This document shows positions 1 through 8,141 of a DNA stretch of 64,000 bases, one piece after another. Every line of letters begins with the position of its first letter. Within the stretch, counting starts at the first letter, position 1. The position numbers and the translations under genes are program-made. The notes below the pieces were generated by a model. The model saw only the letters and a list, made by a program, of their open reading frames with translations, was not told the DNA's origin and ran no database searches. Origin of the DNA: Xanthobacteraceae bacterium (GTDB lineage: Bacteria > Pseudomonadota > Alphaproteobacteria > Rhizobiales > Xanthobacteraceae); the NCBI GenBank assembly GCA_019746355.1, contig JAIESC010000062.1, positions 1 to 64,000 on the forward strand, given 5' to 3'.

Positions 1-1
1 C

Positions 2-130
2 ACCAAAATCGAAGAGTTCATCGCCTACTTCAACCAGACCATGGCCAAGCCCTTCCGCTGGACCATGGAAGCAAAACTCTCTCTCTGGCTGAGCCAAAAT
101 GAGTCCCGCTTTTTCGCTCGGATGTACTAG
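2..130 (+). pseudogene. IS630-like transposase, C-terminal fragment
   Basis: An open frame runs in from the left edge and stops at 128-130, giving 42 residues. It contains KIEEFIAYFNQTMAKPFRW, which matches my memory of the C-terminal end of IS630-family transposases (usually followed by a short basic tail). The tail here, SLWLSQNESRFFARMY, is not typical, so the true end has probably been lost and the frame reads into foreign sequence. The rest of the element lies outside the window, so I cannot tell whether it is intact upstream. Confidence 0.6.
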
Positions 131-313
131 GCGGCTCCGAAGTGCTTCGGGCACGTTGTACTGCTCCGCGGCCTTCTCGACTGCAGCGGCTTGGTCTGCG
201 GCGTAGACGATCCCAATCGACGCCGCACCAGCGCCCCGCATCCGGAACACCTGCCAGCCGCGGACTTCCTTTTCGGGCTTCTTCTTGCTCGACAGCAGTT
301 CGAGCCTCAGTGC
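131..313 (-). pseudogene. Decayed hypothetical gene, truncated next to the IS630 fragment
   Basis: Read on the minus strand, this stretch encodes about 55 residues of protein-like sequence, including VRGWQVFRMRGAGAASIGIV and then AADQAAAVEKAAEQYNVPEA. There is no ATG at its start; the frame follows directly after the stop of the next upstream fragment. At its 3' end it runs into the transposase remnant. The composition looks like real coding sequence (a small W-x-V-F-R-M-R type protein seen in rhizobial accessory regions), but the start is missing and the end is replaced. I do not recognise a function. Confidence 0.35.
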
Positions 314-610
314 TCAAATGCCGCTGGCACTGGCCGCTATTTTTAATTGCTTGCGCTGTTCTTGAATTTCGTCCCAAGCCAGTTTGATGCTGCCAGACTC
401 GATAAATGCCCCGTAGCGTCGTTCGTTTGGCATCACATCGACCGCGAATATGACCGCGTCCCTGAGGCTGGCAAACCATCAATGGCTCGCAGTTGTTTAG
501 CTGAGAACACCGGGTCAGCTTCGCCACCCTCAGCGAACGCCCGATAAGCTCGCCCTGATGGGGCAGCGATTGTTTTGGCTGTGTCATAGCGCTGGCACAG
601 ATAAGACACA
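314..610 (-). pseudogene. Decayed hypothetical gene with a frameshift
   Basis: Two minus-strand frames read like one protein joined by a frameshift near 470-480. The first part contains RYDTAKTIAAPSGRAYRAFA. The second contains DAVIFAVDVMPNERRYGAFI and ends with a TGA at 314-316. No clean start codon with a ribosome-binding site is visible. It lies between the 3' end of tRNA-Thr and the IS630 remnant, the usual place for leftovers of an integrated element. Function unknown. Confidence 0.3.
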
Positions 611-633
611 GCGCCCGAGATCGACCGAAAAAG

Positions 634-708
634 TGGTGCTGCCGGAGTGGATTGAACACTCGACCTCCCCCTTACCAAGGGGGTGCTCTACCACTGAGCT
701 ACGGCAGC
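634..708 (-). tRNA. tRNA-Thr (anticodon GGT)
   Basis: The minus strand folds as a complete 75-nt cloverleaf including an encoded CCA at 634-636. The acceptor arms pair (GCTGCCG with CGGCAGC). The D arm is GCTCAGTGGTAGAGC. The anticodon loop is CTTGGTA, giving anticodon GGT, read as Thr. The T arm contains GTTCAATCC. Its 3' end faces the decayed gene fragments at 1-610. Confidence 0.95.
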
Positions 709-882
709 AGAACCGCAAAAGGCGCCCAACGAGCAGGGGGCGACCCGGTATGGCGGAAACTGCATAAGGGCTTTGGCGGCGCAAGAAAAGGGGTTTTTGT
801 CGCGCTCCTGGCCCCTGCGCTCGAACCGGGGGATGGTTCCGGCCGACAAATCCCGTGATCGTTCCGGGGAAGGCTGCCTGCC

Positions 883-1597
883 ATGCCGATTCGCTGTCCG
901 AAATCCCTCGGCATGACGTTGCGGTCTGTCGCGGCTGCAGCGCTGGCCGCAGCCGCGCTGCATCTTGGCCTGATCGCCGGCAGCGGGCCGGCCCGGGCCG
1001 ACATTTTCAGCATCCGCAAATTCAGCATCCCGTCGACCTCGATGGCGCCGACGCTGCTCGTTAACGAATACATCTTCACGGTGGACCGGCCGCGCGTGTC
1101 GCGCGGCGATCTCGTGGTGTACCGCCTGCCGAAGGACAACAGCACCGTGTACATCAAGCGCGTCATCGGCATGCCCGGCGACCGTGTGCAGGTGGTCGAG
1201 GGCCCGCCTGCACATCAATGGCGAGCGCACGGCGCGCGAGCCGCTTGCCGATTTCCAGTTGCGCGATGCCTACGACAAGCCGCAACCGGTCAGGCAGTAC
1301 CGGGAAACGCTGCCCGGCGGGCGCAGTCACCGCATTCTCGCGGTGAGCGACGACGGCTTTCTCGACAACACCCAGGAGTACGTCGTTCCCGCCGGCCACT
1401 ATTTCATGATGGGCGACAACCGGGACAACTCGTCCGACAGCCGGTTGCTGGCGCAGCATGCTTACGTTCCCGCCGGCAACATCGTCGGCCATCCGGAGCT
1501 GGTCTATTTCTCGATGGCCGAGGGTGAGCGCGCGTGGAAATTCTGGCGCTGGCCCTGGTCGGTGCGATGGAGCCGCCTGTTCGCGCGGGTTGAGTAA
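883..1597 (+). pseudogene. lepB: Signal peptidase I, broken by a one-base frameshift
   Basis: Signal peptidase I cleaves signal peptides at the outer face of the inner membrane. The first frame (from ATG 883, preceded by a GGGGAAGG-type site) has a membrane segment near residues 15-33, the catalytic serine in STSMAPT (about residue 53) and the catalytic lysine in YIKRVIGMPGD (about residue 92). After VQVVEG the frame is lost at 1201-1206, where GGCCCG has one C too many. The other frame continues the same protein with LHINGERTA and the conserved MGDNRDNSSDSR box, ending at 1597. Removing one C restores about 237 residues, normal for the family. All catalytic parts survive, so this is either a very recent mutation or a sequencing error. 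Confidence 0.8.
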
Positions 1598-2146
1598 CAG
1601 GCCCGTGGCCGTCAGGCGCGGGGTTGACAGCCGCAAAATGTTCTTTATTTGTTCTTGTCATCCTGCTTAGTTGAGGGGCCCAACCGGTGGGAACCATTGG
1701 CAGAAGCAGGAGCGGTGCCTGCGCGTCCGGCCGATCCAACCGGACTCTCGGGGCGCCTCGGGACCCCGCCTCGCGGGCACTACGACCCGCGCGCAGGGAG
1801 CTCTGCTGGACTGCCGGGTGAAAGCGCCAGTAACCCGGCAGGGAAGCGCGGCCTGAGGTGTGTGAGGCGAGGCCTCACGAAAACACCGTGGTGGAGCGCC
1901 GAAAGGCGCGCCGGCCCGCGTCATGGGCCGGCAGTCCCTTCCGCTGAAGGGACTGGCCTGACCGCAAGGTGGCCACCGGGTGCGGCGGCTTCCGCACCAG
2001 CGCTTTTCGGCGCTCCGCTCCCCTCTTAAAGAGGTGAGGAACGAGACGATACTTTGCAAAGCCCGGGCGCAAGCACGCCGCGGCAACGGGTGGCCCTGCC
2101 TGCAGCAGTTCACGATCGACAGACACCGGTGATAAGACATCCCATC
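1598..2146. other. Noncoding GC-rich stretch with hairpins
   Basis: No supported gene in 549 bases. The clearest structure is a 9-bp stem with a 6-nt loop at 1932-1955 (CAGTCCCTT pairing with AAGGGACTG). The surrounding 1,790-2,030 segment resembles in style the structured intergenic repeats I remember from Bradyrhizobium-type genomes, but I cannot confirm that by search. The promoter of the following small gene should lie in the last 100 bases. Confidence 0.4.
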
Positions 2147-2377
2147 ATGTCCGGCAGCGACGGCAGCATTCCGAAAGCCCACCCCGGCGACCGCAAGGGC
2201 GACGCGGCGCGGGCGGAGCGGCTGCGCGCGGCGCTTCGCGAAAACCTCAAGCGCCGCAAGTCGCAGGCGCGGGGGCGGTCGCAGACCCACGATTCCGCCG
2301 GATTCGTGCAAGAAAAGGCTCAGGAAAAGGCCCAAGAGAAGGCTCAAGACGAGGCCAAAGACGACAGCAAGATTTAG
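2147..2377 (+). CDS. Small conserved basic protein upstream of murA
   Basis: Codes for 76 residues starting [19 protein letters not shown]. The middle, [20 protein letters not shown], is a basic helix typical of a short hypothetical protein that sits before murA in many Rhizobiales (from memory). The C-terminal third has the four-residue unit QEKA three times followed by QDEA, a small in-frame repeat. The gene ends 35 bases before the murA start, so the two are probably co-transcribed. Function unknown; the charge suggests nucleic-acid or protein contact. Confidence 0.7.
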   Translation: MSGSDGSIPKAHPGDRKGDAARAERLRAALRENLKRRKSQARGRSQTHDSAGFVQEKAQEKAQEKAQDEAKDDSKI

Positions 2378-2412
2378 GTCGATACTTAAAGCGCGTTTGT
2401 CAGGGGGTACTC

Positions 2413-3702
2413 ATGGATCGCATTCGCATCGTCGGCGGACGGCCGCTCAATGGCTCGATCCCGATCTCGGGCGCCAAGAACGCCACGCTGCCGCTGATGA
2501 TCGCGAGCCTGCTCACCGATCAGACGCTGATCCTCGACAACGTGCCGCGGCTCGCCGATGTGAGCCTGTTGCAGCGCATCCTGTCCAACCACGGCGTCGA
2601 CATGATGGTGCCGGGCAAGCGCCCGGGCGAGAGCCAGCAGAACGGTCACACCATCCATATCGTCGCCTCGCGCATTGTCGACACCACCGCGCCCTATGAT
2701 CTCGTCTCGAAGATGCGGGCGAGCTTCTGGGTGATCGCGCCGCTGGTCGCGCGTATGGGCGAGGCGAAGGTTTCGATGCCGGGCGGCTGCGCCATCGGCA
2801 CGCGGCCGGTGGATCTCCTGATCATGGCGCTGGAAAAGCTCGGCGCGCAGATCGAGATCGACGGCGGCTATGTCATCGCCCGTGCCAAGGACGGGCTGAA
2901 GGGCGGCGAGATCAAGTTTCCCAAGGTCACGGTGAGCGGCACCCACACCGCGCTGATGGCGTCGGTGCTGGCGCGCGGCACCACGGTGATCGAGAACGCG
3001 GCGCAGGAGCCCGAGATCGGCGACGTCGCCGACTGCCTCAACAAGATGGGCGCGCGCATCTCCGGCATCGGCACCTCGCGGCTGATCGTCGAGGGCGTGA
3101 CCCGGCTCGGCGGCGCGCGCCACAGCGTGCTGCCGGATCGGATCGAGACCGGCACCTATGCGATGGCGGTGGCGATGACCGGTGGCGACGTGCTGCTGCA
3201 GGGCGCGCGGCCGGAGTTGCTGCAGGCGGCGCTCGACACGCTGCAGCAGGCGGGCGCCGAGGTCATCGCGAACAACGAAGGCATCCGCATCAAGCGCAAC
3301 GGCGCGGGTCTTGCGCCGGTGAATGTCACCACCGACCCGTTCCCCGGTTTTCCGACCGACCTTCAGGCCCAGCTCATGGCCCTGATGACCAAGGCCAAGG
3401 GCACCTCGCGCATCACCGAAACGATTTTCGAGAACCGCTTCATGCACGTGCAGGAGCTGGCGCGGCTCGGCGCGCGCATCCAGCTCGACGGCCAGACCGC
3501 GGTCATCAGCGGCGTCGACCACCTGCGCGGCGCGCCGGTGATGGCGACCGACCTTCGCGCCTCGGTCGGCCTCGTGATCGCGGCGCTCGCCGCCGAAGGC
3601 GAGACCATGGTGAACCGCGTCTATCACCTCGACCGCGGTTTCGAGCGTCTCGAAGACAAGCTCGGCGCCTGCGGCGCGGCGATCGAGCGTGTGAGCGGTT
3701 AG
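2413..3702 (+). CDS. murA: UDP-N-acetylglucosamine 1-carboxyvinyltransferase MurA
   Basis: Transfers enolpyruvate from phosphoenolpyruvate to UDP-GlcNAc, the first committed step of peptidoglycan synthesis, in the cytoplasm. The protein is 429 residues, the normal length. It begins [20 protein letters not shown], followed by the conserved K22-N23 pair. The fosfomycin-sensitive cysteine lies in [14 protein letters not shown]. The late motifs [14 protein letters not shown] and [15 protein letters not shown] are also typical. Start chosen at the ATG after a GGGGG-rich site at 2403-2407. It follows a small conserved gene and precedes a DUF3574 gene. Confidence 0.97.
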   Translation: MDRIRIVGGRPLNGSIPISGAKNATLPLMIASLLTDQTLILDNVPRLADVSLLQRILSNHGVDMMVPGKRPGESQQNGHTIHIVASRIVDTTAPYDLVSKMRASFWVIAPLVARMGEAKVSMPGGCAIGTRPVDLLIMALEKLGAQIEIDGGYVIARAKDGLKGGEIKFPKVTVSGTHTALMASVLARGTTVIENAAQEPEIGDVADCLNKMGARISGIGTSRLIVEGVTRLGGARHSVLPDRIETGTYAMAVAMTGGDVLLQGARPELLQAALDTLQQAGAEVIANNEGIRIKRNGAGLAPVNVTTDPFPGFPTDLQAQLMALMTKAKGTSRITETIFENRFMHVQELARLGARIQLDGQTAVISGVDHLRGAPVMATDLRASVGLVIAALAAEGETMVNRVYHLDRGFERLEDKLGACGAAIERVSG

Positions 3703-3736
3703 ATCCACTTCGAGATGATTCCCACTAGCCTATCCA

Positions 3737-3820
3737 CGTCATGGCCGGGCTTGTCCCGGCCATCCACGCCTTACCGTTTGGCTAAGGCGTGGATGCCCGC
3801 GACAAGCGCGGGCATGACGG
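3737..3820. repeat. Palindromic intergenic repeat overlapping a gene start
   Basis: Nested inverted repeats: GTCATGGCCGGG-type sequence at the left pairs with CGCGGGCATGAC at the right, and CCACGCCTTA pairs with TAAGGCGTGG across a central loop. This mosaic layout is common between genes in Bradyrhizobium and Rhodopseudomonas relatives (from memory). Here its right arm contains the ATG codons used by the DUF3574 gene. Confidence 0.75.
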
Positions 3821-4212
3821 CCGTTGCAGCCGCACTGCTTAGTGTGGTTGCGCTCACCGCGGCTGCCGTCGCCCAGCCTGCGCTGCAATGCACCGGTTCG
3901 CAAAAACCCTGGACGGTCGCCGAGCTGCTGTTCGGCCGCAGCAATGTCAGCGACTTCAATTGGGATCGCTTCCTTGCCGCCGAAGTGACGCCGCGCTTTC
4001 CCGACGGGCTCACGGTCTATGATGCCCGTGGCCAATGGAAGAACCCGCAGACCGGGACCATCGCGCGCGAGCGCAGCAAGGTGGTGATGATCGCCATGCC
4101 GTCCGATCCCGGCAACGAGGCCAAGCTTCAGGAGATCATTGCGGCCTATAAAACCCGCTTCAAACAGCAGTCGGTTGGCCTGATCACCCGGCCATCCTGC
4201 GTGTCATTTTAG
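3814..4212 (+). CDS. Secreted DUF3574-family protein
   Basis: The protein is about 132 residues from ATG 3814. The N-terminus, MTAVAAALLSVVALTAAAVA, is a signal peptide with a plausible cut before QPALQCTGSQ. The mature part has the DUF3574 pattern: ELLFGRSNVSDFNWDRFLA, then EVTPRFPDGLTVYDARGQW and SKVVMIAMP. Function of the family is unknown; export to the periplasm is inferred. In-frame ATGs also exist at 3793 and 3715. The start region lies inside a palindromic repeat, so the native 5' end may have been replaced when the repeat inserted. Confidence 0.75.
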   Translation: MTAVAAALLSVVALTAAAVAQPALQCTGSQKPWTVAELLFGRSNVSDFNWDRFLAAEVTPRFPDGLTVYDARGQWKNPQTGTIARERSKVVMIAMPSDPGNEAKLQEIIAAYKTRFKQQSVGLITRPSCVSF

Positions 4213-4276
4213 GCTTGAACCATCGCGGCGGCCTTCCTACCTTTCCGGGACTGGTTCAAAAACGCGAAGCCGGATC

Positions 4277-4765
4277 ATGGACCTTCTCAAGCTTGTCGCG
4301 CTTGACGGAGACGACATGGAGGTCGTTTCCACGCATCTGCAGGATGCGGTGGTCAAAGCCGCGGATATCCACTGGCGCCCCGCCGAAAACCGGGTGGTGG
4401 TCGGCCTCAATCGCTTCGATTGGGAGGCCGCGAACGGCGCAGCCCACGAATTCCGCCGACGCCGCGCGGCGCTGCGCTTCGAGCGGGTGCTGTCCTGCAA
4501 GTGCCGCAACCTCGATGCCGTCCAGAAGGACCAGGTGCTGAACCTGCTCGCGGTCGAATTCAACGCCAAGGACGAGCCGGCCGGCACCGTTATCCTGACC
4601 TTCTCCGGCGGCGGCGTGCTGCGGCTCGATGTCGAATGCCTGGAGGCGGAATTGGCCGATCTTGGTCCGTGCTGGTCCACCGATTGCTGCCCCGAGCACG
4701 CGATCGAAGCCACGCCGGCACCCGCGTCCGACCAGGCTCCGATCCGGATTGCCAAACAGGGTTGA
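4277..4765 (+). CDS. DUF2948 family protein
   Basis: Encodes 162 residues beginning MDLLKLVALDGDDMEVVSTH. The block FNRFDWE-type sequence (here GLNRFDWEAANG) and RFERVLSCKCRNL match the DUF2948 family, which is conserved in alphaproteobacteria and regularly sits between murA and hisD. No catalytic motif is evident and the function is unknown. It ends 63 bases before hisD and is probably in the same transcript. Confidence 0.85.
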   Translation: MDLLKLVALDGDDMEVVSTHLQDAVVKAADIHWRPAENRVVVGLNRFDWEAANGAAHEFRRRRAALRFERVLSCKCRNLDAVQKDQVLNLLAVEFNAKDEPAGTVILTFSGGGVLRLDVECLEAELADLGPCWSTDCCPEHAIEATPAPASDQAPIRIAKQG

Positions 4766-4828
4766 CGCGCGCTTTGGCGCGGGCCATTCAGCCGTGCAGC
4801 CGGGATTGTCCCGGCGCGGGCCGCGCTC

Positions 4829-6124
4829 ATGCCGATACGCCTCGACAACCGATCTGCGGATTTCCCCGCGCGGTTTTCCGCTTTTCTCGCCACCAAGCGC
4901 GAGACCGCGCAGGACGTCGAGCAGGCGGTGCGCGCCATCATCGACGATGTGCGCAAAGACGGCGACCGCGCGCTGGTCGCGCTCAGCAAAAAATTCGATC
5001 GCATCGATCTCGACAAGCTCGGCATTCGCGTCTCGCAAGCCGAGATCGACGCCGCGACCGCGGCCTGCGACCGCCGCGCCCTCGATGCACTGACCGTCGC
5101 GCGCGACCGCATCGACGCCTATCACCGGCGGCAGAAGCCGTCCGACGACCGTTTCACCGACGCGCTCGGCGTCGAGCTCGGCCACCGCTGGAGCGCGATC
5201 GAGGCGGTCGGGCTCTACGTGCCCGGCGGCACCGCGGCCTATCCGTCGTCGGTGCTGATGAACGCGGTGCCGGCCAAGGTCGCGGGCGTGCCGCGCGTCG
5301 TGATGGTGGTGCCGTCGCCGGACGGCAAGCTCGCGCCGCTGGTGCTGGCCGCGGCGAAGCTCGCCGGCATCGACGAGGTCTATCGCGTCGGCGGCGCGCA
5401 GGCGGTGGCGGCGCTTGCCTACGGCACGCAGACGATCAAGCCGGTGGCGAAGATCGTCGGGCCGGGCAACGCCTATGTGGCGGCGGCCAAGCGGCTCGTC
5501 TTCGGCACGGTCGGCATCGACATGATCGCGGGCCCGTCCGAGGTGCTGATCATCGCCGACCGGGACGGCAATCCGGACTGGATCGCCGCCGACCTGCTGG
5601 CGCAGGCCGAGCACGACACGGCGGCGCAGTCGATCCTGATCACCGACGACGCCTCGCTTGCCGATGCGGTGGAGGAGGCCGTCGCAGCCCAGCTCACCAC
5701 GCTGCCGCGCGGCAGCGTCGCCGCCGCCTCGTGGCGCGACTTCGGTGCCGTCGTCCTGGTGAGGAGCCTCGACGAGGCGGTTCCGCTGGTCGACGCGCTC
5801 GCGCCCGAGCATCTCGAGATCGAGACCGGCGACGCCGAGCGGCTCGCCGGGAAAATCCGCAACGCCGGTGCGATCTTTCTCGGCGCGCATACGCCGGAGG
5901 CGATCGGCGACTATGTCGCGGGCTCAAACCACGTGCTGCCGACCGCGCGCTCGGCCCGCTTCTCGTCGGGCCTTGGCGTGCTCGATTTCATGAAGCGCAC
6001 GTCGATCCTCAAGTGCGGCCCCGAGCAGCTCGCAAAGCTTGGCCCGTCGGCCATCGCACTCGGCGAGGCCGAAGGCCTCGACGCCCACGCCCGTTCGGTC
6101 GCGATCCGCCTCAATCAAAGATGA
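4829..6124 (+). CDS. hisD: Histidinol dehydrogenase
   Basis: Oxidises L-histidinol to L-histidine in two NAD-dependent steps, the last reactions of histidine synthesis. The 431-residue length is normal. Visible signatures are [20 protein letters not shown], the [15 protein letters not shown] block, the zinc and substrate region [14 protein letters not shown], and [16 protein letters not shown]. The C-terminal [12 protein letters not shown] and [12 protein letters not shown] are also typical. The gene sits in the usual rhizobial position before UPF0262, separated from it by a palindromic repeat. Confidence 0.97.
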   Translation: MPIRLDNRSADFPARFSAFLATKRETAQDVEQAVRAIIDDVRKDGDRALVALSKKFDRIDLDKLGIRVSQAEIDAATAACDRRALDALTVARDRIDAYHRRQKPSDDRFTDALGVELGHRWSAIEAVGLYVPGGTAAYPSSVLMNAVPAKVAGVPRVVMVVPSPDGKLAPLVLAAAKLAGIDEVYRVGGAQAVAALAYGTQTIKPVAKIVGPGNAYVAAAKRLVFGTVGIDMIAGPSEVLIIADRDGNPDWIAADLLAQAEHDTAAQSILITDDASLADAVEEAVAAQLTTLPRGSVAAASWRDFGAVVLVRSLDEAVPLVDALAPEHLEIETGDAERLAGKIRNAGAIFLGAHTPEAIGDYVAGSNHVLPTARSARFSSGLGVLDFMKRTSILKCGPEQLAKLGPSAIALGEAEGLDAHARSVAIRLNQR

Positions 6125-6140
6125 GCACGCCCGCGCAACT

Positions 6141-6236
6141 CGTGTCCCGGACGCAGCGCGGCGCCATAAGCGCGTTCACGCGCGTCTTCGACGCGCTATG
6201 GCGCAGCGGAGTGGTGCGCTGCAGACCCGGGACACG
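6141..6236. repeat. Palindromic repeat between hisD and UPF0262 gene
   Basis: Outer arms CGTGTCCCGG (6141-6150) and CCGGGACACG (6227-6236) pair perfectly. An inner palindrome spans 6161-6204 (GCGCCA pairing with TGGCGC). The inner core contains CACGCGCGTCTTCGACGCGC, which recurs at 9,196-9,212 inside the acyl-CoA synthetase gene. Confidence 0.85.
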
Positions 6237-6248
6237 AGAGCTGCGCCG

Positions 6249-6734
6249 ATGAGCAAGAAGTCAGCCGATCCCAACAGGCTCGTCGCGGTGACGCTCGACG
6301 AGCAGTCGATCGGCCGCTCCAGCCCCGACATCGACCACGAGCGCTCGGTCGCGATCTATGACCTGATCGAGGAGAATTCGTTCGCGCCGGTCGGCCACAA
6401 GTCGGGGCCGTATACGCTCAACATCAGCCTGAAGGAGCACCGTCTCGTCTTCGACATCCGCCGCGAGGACGGCAAGCCGGTGATCGCGCACCTGCTGTCG
6501 CTCACGCCGTTCAAGCGCATCGTCAAGGACTACTTCCTGATCTGCGACAGCTACTATTCGGCGATCCGCACCGCGACGCCGGATCGGATCGAAGCGATCG
6601 ACATGGGCCGCCGCGGCCTGCACGACGAGGGCTCGCGCATCCTGCAGGAAGCGATCAGGCGCAAGGTCGAGGTTGATTTCGACACCGCGCGCCGGCTGTT
6701 CACGCTGATTTGCGTGCTGCACTGGAAGGGCTGA
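6249..6734 (+). CDS. UPF0262 family protein
   Basis: Encodes 161 residues starting [18 protein letters not shown]. The sequence [19 protein letters not shown] and [19 protein letters not shown] matches UPF0262, a conserved alphaproteobacterial family of unknown function found next to hisD. The start at 6249 lies just after the palindromic repeat. It ends 6 bases before the phosphatase gene, consistent with co-transcription. Confidence 0.9.
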   Translation: MSKKSADPNRLVAVTLDEQSIGRSSPDIDHERSVAIYDLIEENSFAPVGHKSGPYTLNISLKEHRLVFDIRREDGKPVIAHLLSLTPFKRIVKDYFLICDSYYSAIRTATPDRIEAIDMGRRGLHDEGSRILQEAIRRKVEVDFDTARRLFTLICVLHWKG

Positions 6735-6740
6735 TGTCCG

Positions 6741-7208
6741 ATGCCGGAGCCGCCACGCAGCGCCGTGCCGCAGGCTGTGCTGTTTGCCTGCGGCTTCAAT
6801 TCGGTGCGCTCGCCGATGGCGGCAGGCCTGCTCAAGCAGATGCTGGGCCGCACGGTCTATGTCGCGTCCGCCGGTGTCCGCAAGGAGGACCTCGATCCGT
6901 TCGCGGTCGCGGCGTTGGAGGAGGTCGGCATCGACATTTCAAAGCATCGGCCGATGACGTTCGAGGAGCTGGACGACTGGGAAGGCCTCAACGTCGACCT
7001 GATCGTCTCGCTGTCGCCCGAGGCGCATCACAAGGCGCTCGACCTCACCCGGACGCTGGCGGCCGAGGTCGAATACTGGCCGACGCCCGATCCGACGGCC
7101 GTAGACGGCTCCCGCGAGCAGCGGATGGACGCCTACCGACAGGTGCGGGATCAACTGACCGAGCGGATCCGGGCCCGGTTCGGCGGAGGTATGGGGGTCA
7201 ACGAATAG
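6741..7208 (+). CDS. Low-molecular-weight protein tyrosine phosphatase family protein
   Basis: The 155-residue protein has the phosphate-binding loop CGFNSVRSPMA, which fits the C-x5-R-S motif of low-molecular-weight phosphatases and related arsenate reductases. The general acid region near PDPT is consistent with the DP motif. The family hydrolyses phosphotyrosine or reduces arsenate; the rhizobial gene at this locus is usually annotated only as a phosphatase, so the substrate is unknown. It follows UPF0262 by 6 bases. Confidence 0.85.
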   Translation: MPEPPRSAVPQAVLFACGFNSVRSPMAAGLLKQMLGRTVYVASAGVRKEDLDPFAVAALEEVGIDISKHRPMTFEELDDWEGLNVDLIVSLSPEAHHKALDLTRTLAAEVEYWPTPDPTAVDGSREQRMDAYRQVRDQLTERIRARFGGGMGVNE

Positions 7209-7210
7209 CG

Positions 7211-7331
7211 CATGTCCCGGAAAAAGCCTGCCCCGCACTTGATGCGGGGTGGGTACCGGTTTTCCGAAAAGGACGTGCGCAAATGCGGGAATCTGGAGCG
7301 CATTCCGGTAGGGATGCGCTCTAGTGACGTT
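7211..7331. repeat. Dispersed intergenic repeat in front of maf
   Basis: The 174 bases between the phosphatase and maf hold the motif GGGTACCGGTTTTCCGAAAA next to CATGTCCCGGAAAA. I recognise this as a dispersed intergenic sequence common in Rhizobiales. The short arms TGCCCCGCA and TGCGGGGTG form a hairpin at about 7,230-7,251. No gene is visible here. Confidence 0.5.
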
Positions 7332-7382
7332 GGTTTCTATGGCAGATATAAAGCCGCTCTTGTCAGGGGTATTTTCATAGCA

Positions 7383-8009
7383 ATGATCATCGGACGTCCC
7401 AAATTCGTGCTGGCTTCGGGCTCGCCGCGCCGGCTCACTCTCATCAACCAGATCGGCATCGAGCCGGACGCGCTGCGCCCCGCCGATATCGACGAGACGC
7501 CCAAGCGGGGTGAATTGCCACGCGCTTGCGCCAACCGTCTGGCGCGCGGCAAGGCCGAGGCGGCGCTCGCCGCGGTGAAGCTCGACGACGAGCTGACCGG
7601 CTCCTTCATCCTCTCCGCCGACACCGTGGTGGCGGTCGGCCGCCGCATCCTGCCGAAGGCCGACCTGCTCGACGAGGCGGCGCAATGCCTGCGGCTCCTG
7701 TCCGGCCGCAGCCATCGCGTCCACACCGGGATATGCCTCGTGACGCCGAAGGAGGCGTTCCGCCAGCGGCTGATCGAGACGCGCGTACGCTTCAAGCGGC
7801 TCACCGAAAACGACATCGAAGCCTATCTCGCCTCGGGCGAATGGCGTGGCAAGGCCGGCGGCTATGCGGCGCAGGGGCTCGCCGGCAGCTTCATCGTCAA
7901 GATCGTCGGCTCCTACACAAACATCGTGGGACTGCCGTTGTACGAGACTGCGACGCTTTTGTCCGGCGAGGGCTTCCCGATCCACTTCGGCTGGCTGAAC
8001 GCGGTGTAA
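7383..8009 (+). CDS. maf: Maf-like nucleoside triphosphate pyrophosphatase
   Basis: Hydrolyses non-canonical or excess nucleoside triphosphates; Maf proteins act on dTTP/UTP or modified nucleotides. The 208-residue protein starts [20 protein letters not shown], the Maf signature with SGSPRR. The acidic catalytic region [17 protein letters not shown] and the [13 protein letters not shown] block are present. The frame stays open upstream to 7212, but that part is repeat sequence, so ATG 7383 is chosen. Confidence 0.92.
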   Translation: MIIGRPKFVLASGSPRRLTLINQIGIEPDALRPADIDETPKRGELPRACANRLARGKAEAALAAVKLDDELTGSFILSADTVVAVGRRILPKADLLDEAAQCLRLLSGRSHRVHTGICLVTPKEAFRQRLIETRVRFKRLTENDIEAYLASGEWRGKAGGYAAQGLAGSFIVKIVGSYTNIVGLPLYETATLLSGEGFPIHFGWLNAV

Positions 8010-8016
8010 TCTTGCT

Positions 8017-8126
8017 CCGTCATTCCGGGGCGCGCCGAAGGCGCGAACCCGGAATCCAGAAACACAGGAACTCCCGCTGTGACTGGATTCCGGGTTCGCT
8101 CGCTCCGCGAGCGCCCGGAATGACGG
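8017..8126. repeat. Palindromic intergenic repeat downstream of maf
   Basis: CCGTCATTCCGGG (8017-8029) pairs with CCCGGAATGACGG (8114-8126), with nested inner arms ACCCGGAATCCAG and CTGGATTCCGGGT. This is the same class of mosaic palindrome as at 3,737-3,820, with a different sequence. Confidence 0.85.
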
Positions 8127-8141
8127 CGGAGGTGGCGGCGA

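Noticed and set aside
1790..2030. Possible structured small RNA (RNase P, 6S or tmRNA)
   Set aside because: None of the conserved motifs of these RNAs could be found; only hairpins are supported.
2386..3708. 440-codon minus-strand open frame opposite murA
   Set aside because: murA on the + strand is certain; the antisense frame has shadow-type composition and no recognisable domain.
4256..5890. 544-codon minus-strand open frame opposite DUF2948 and hisD
   Set aside because: Same reason: both + strand genes are well supported and the antisense translation is low-complexity.
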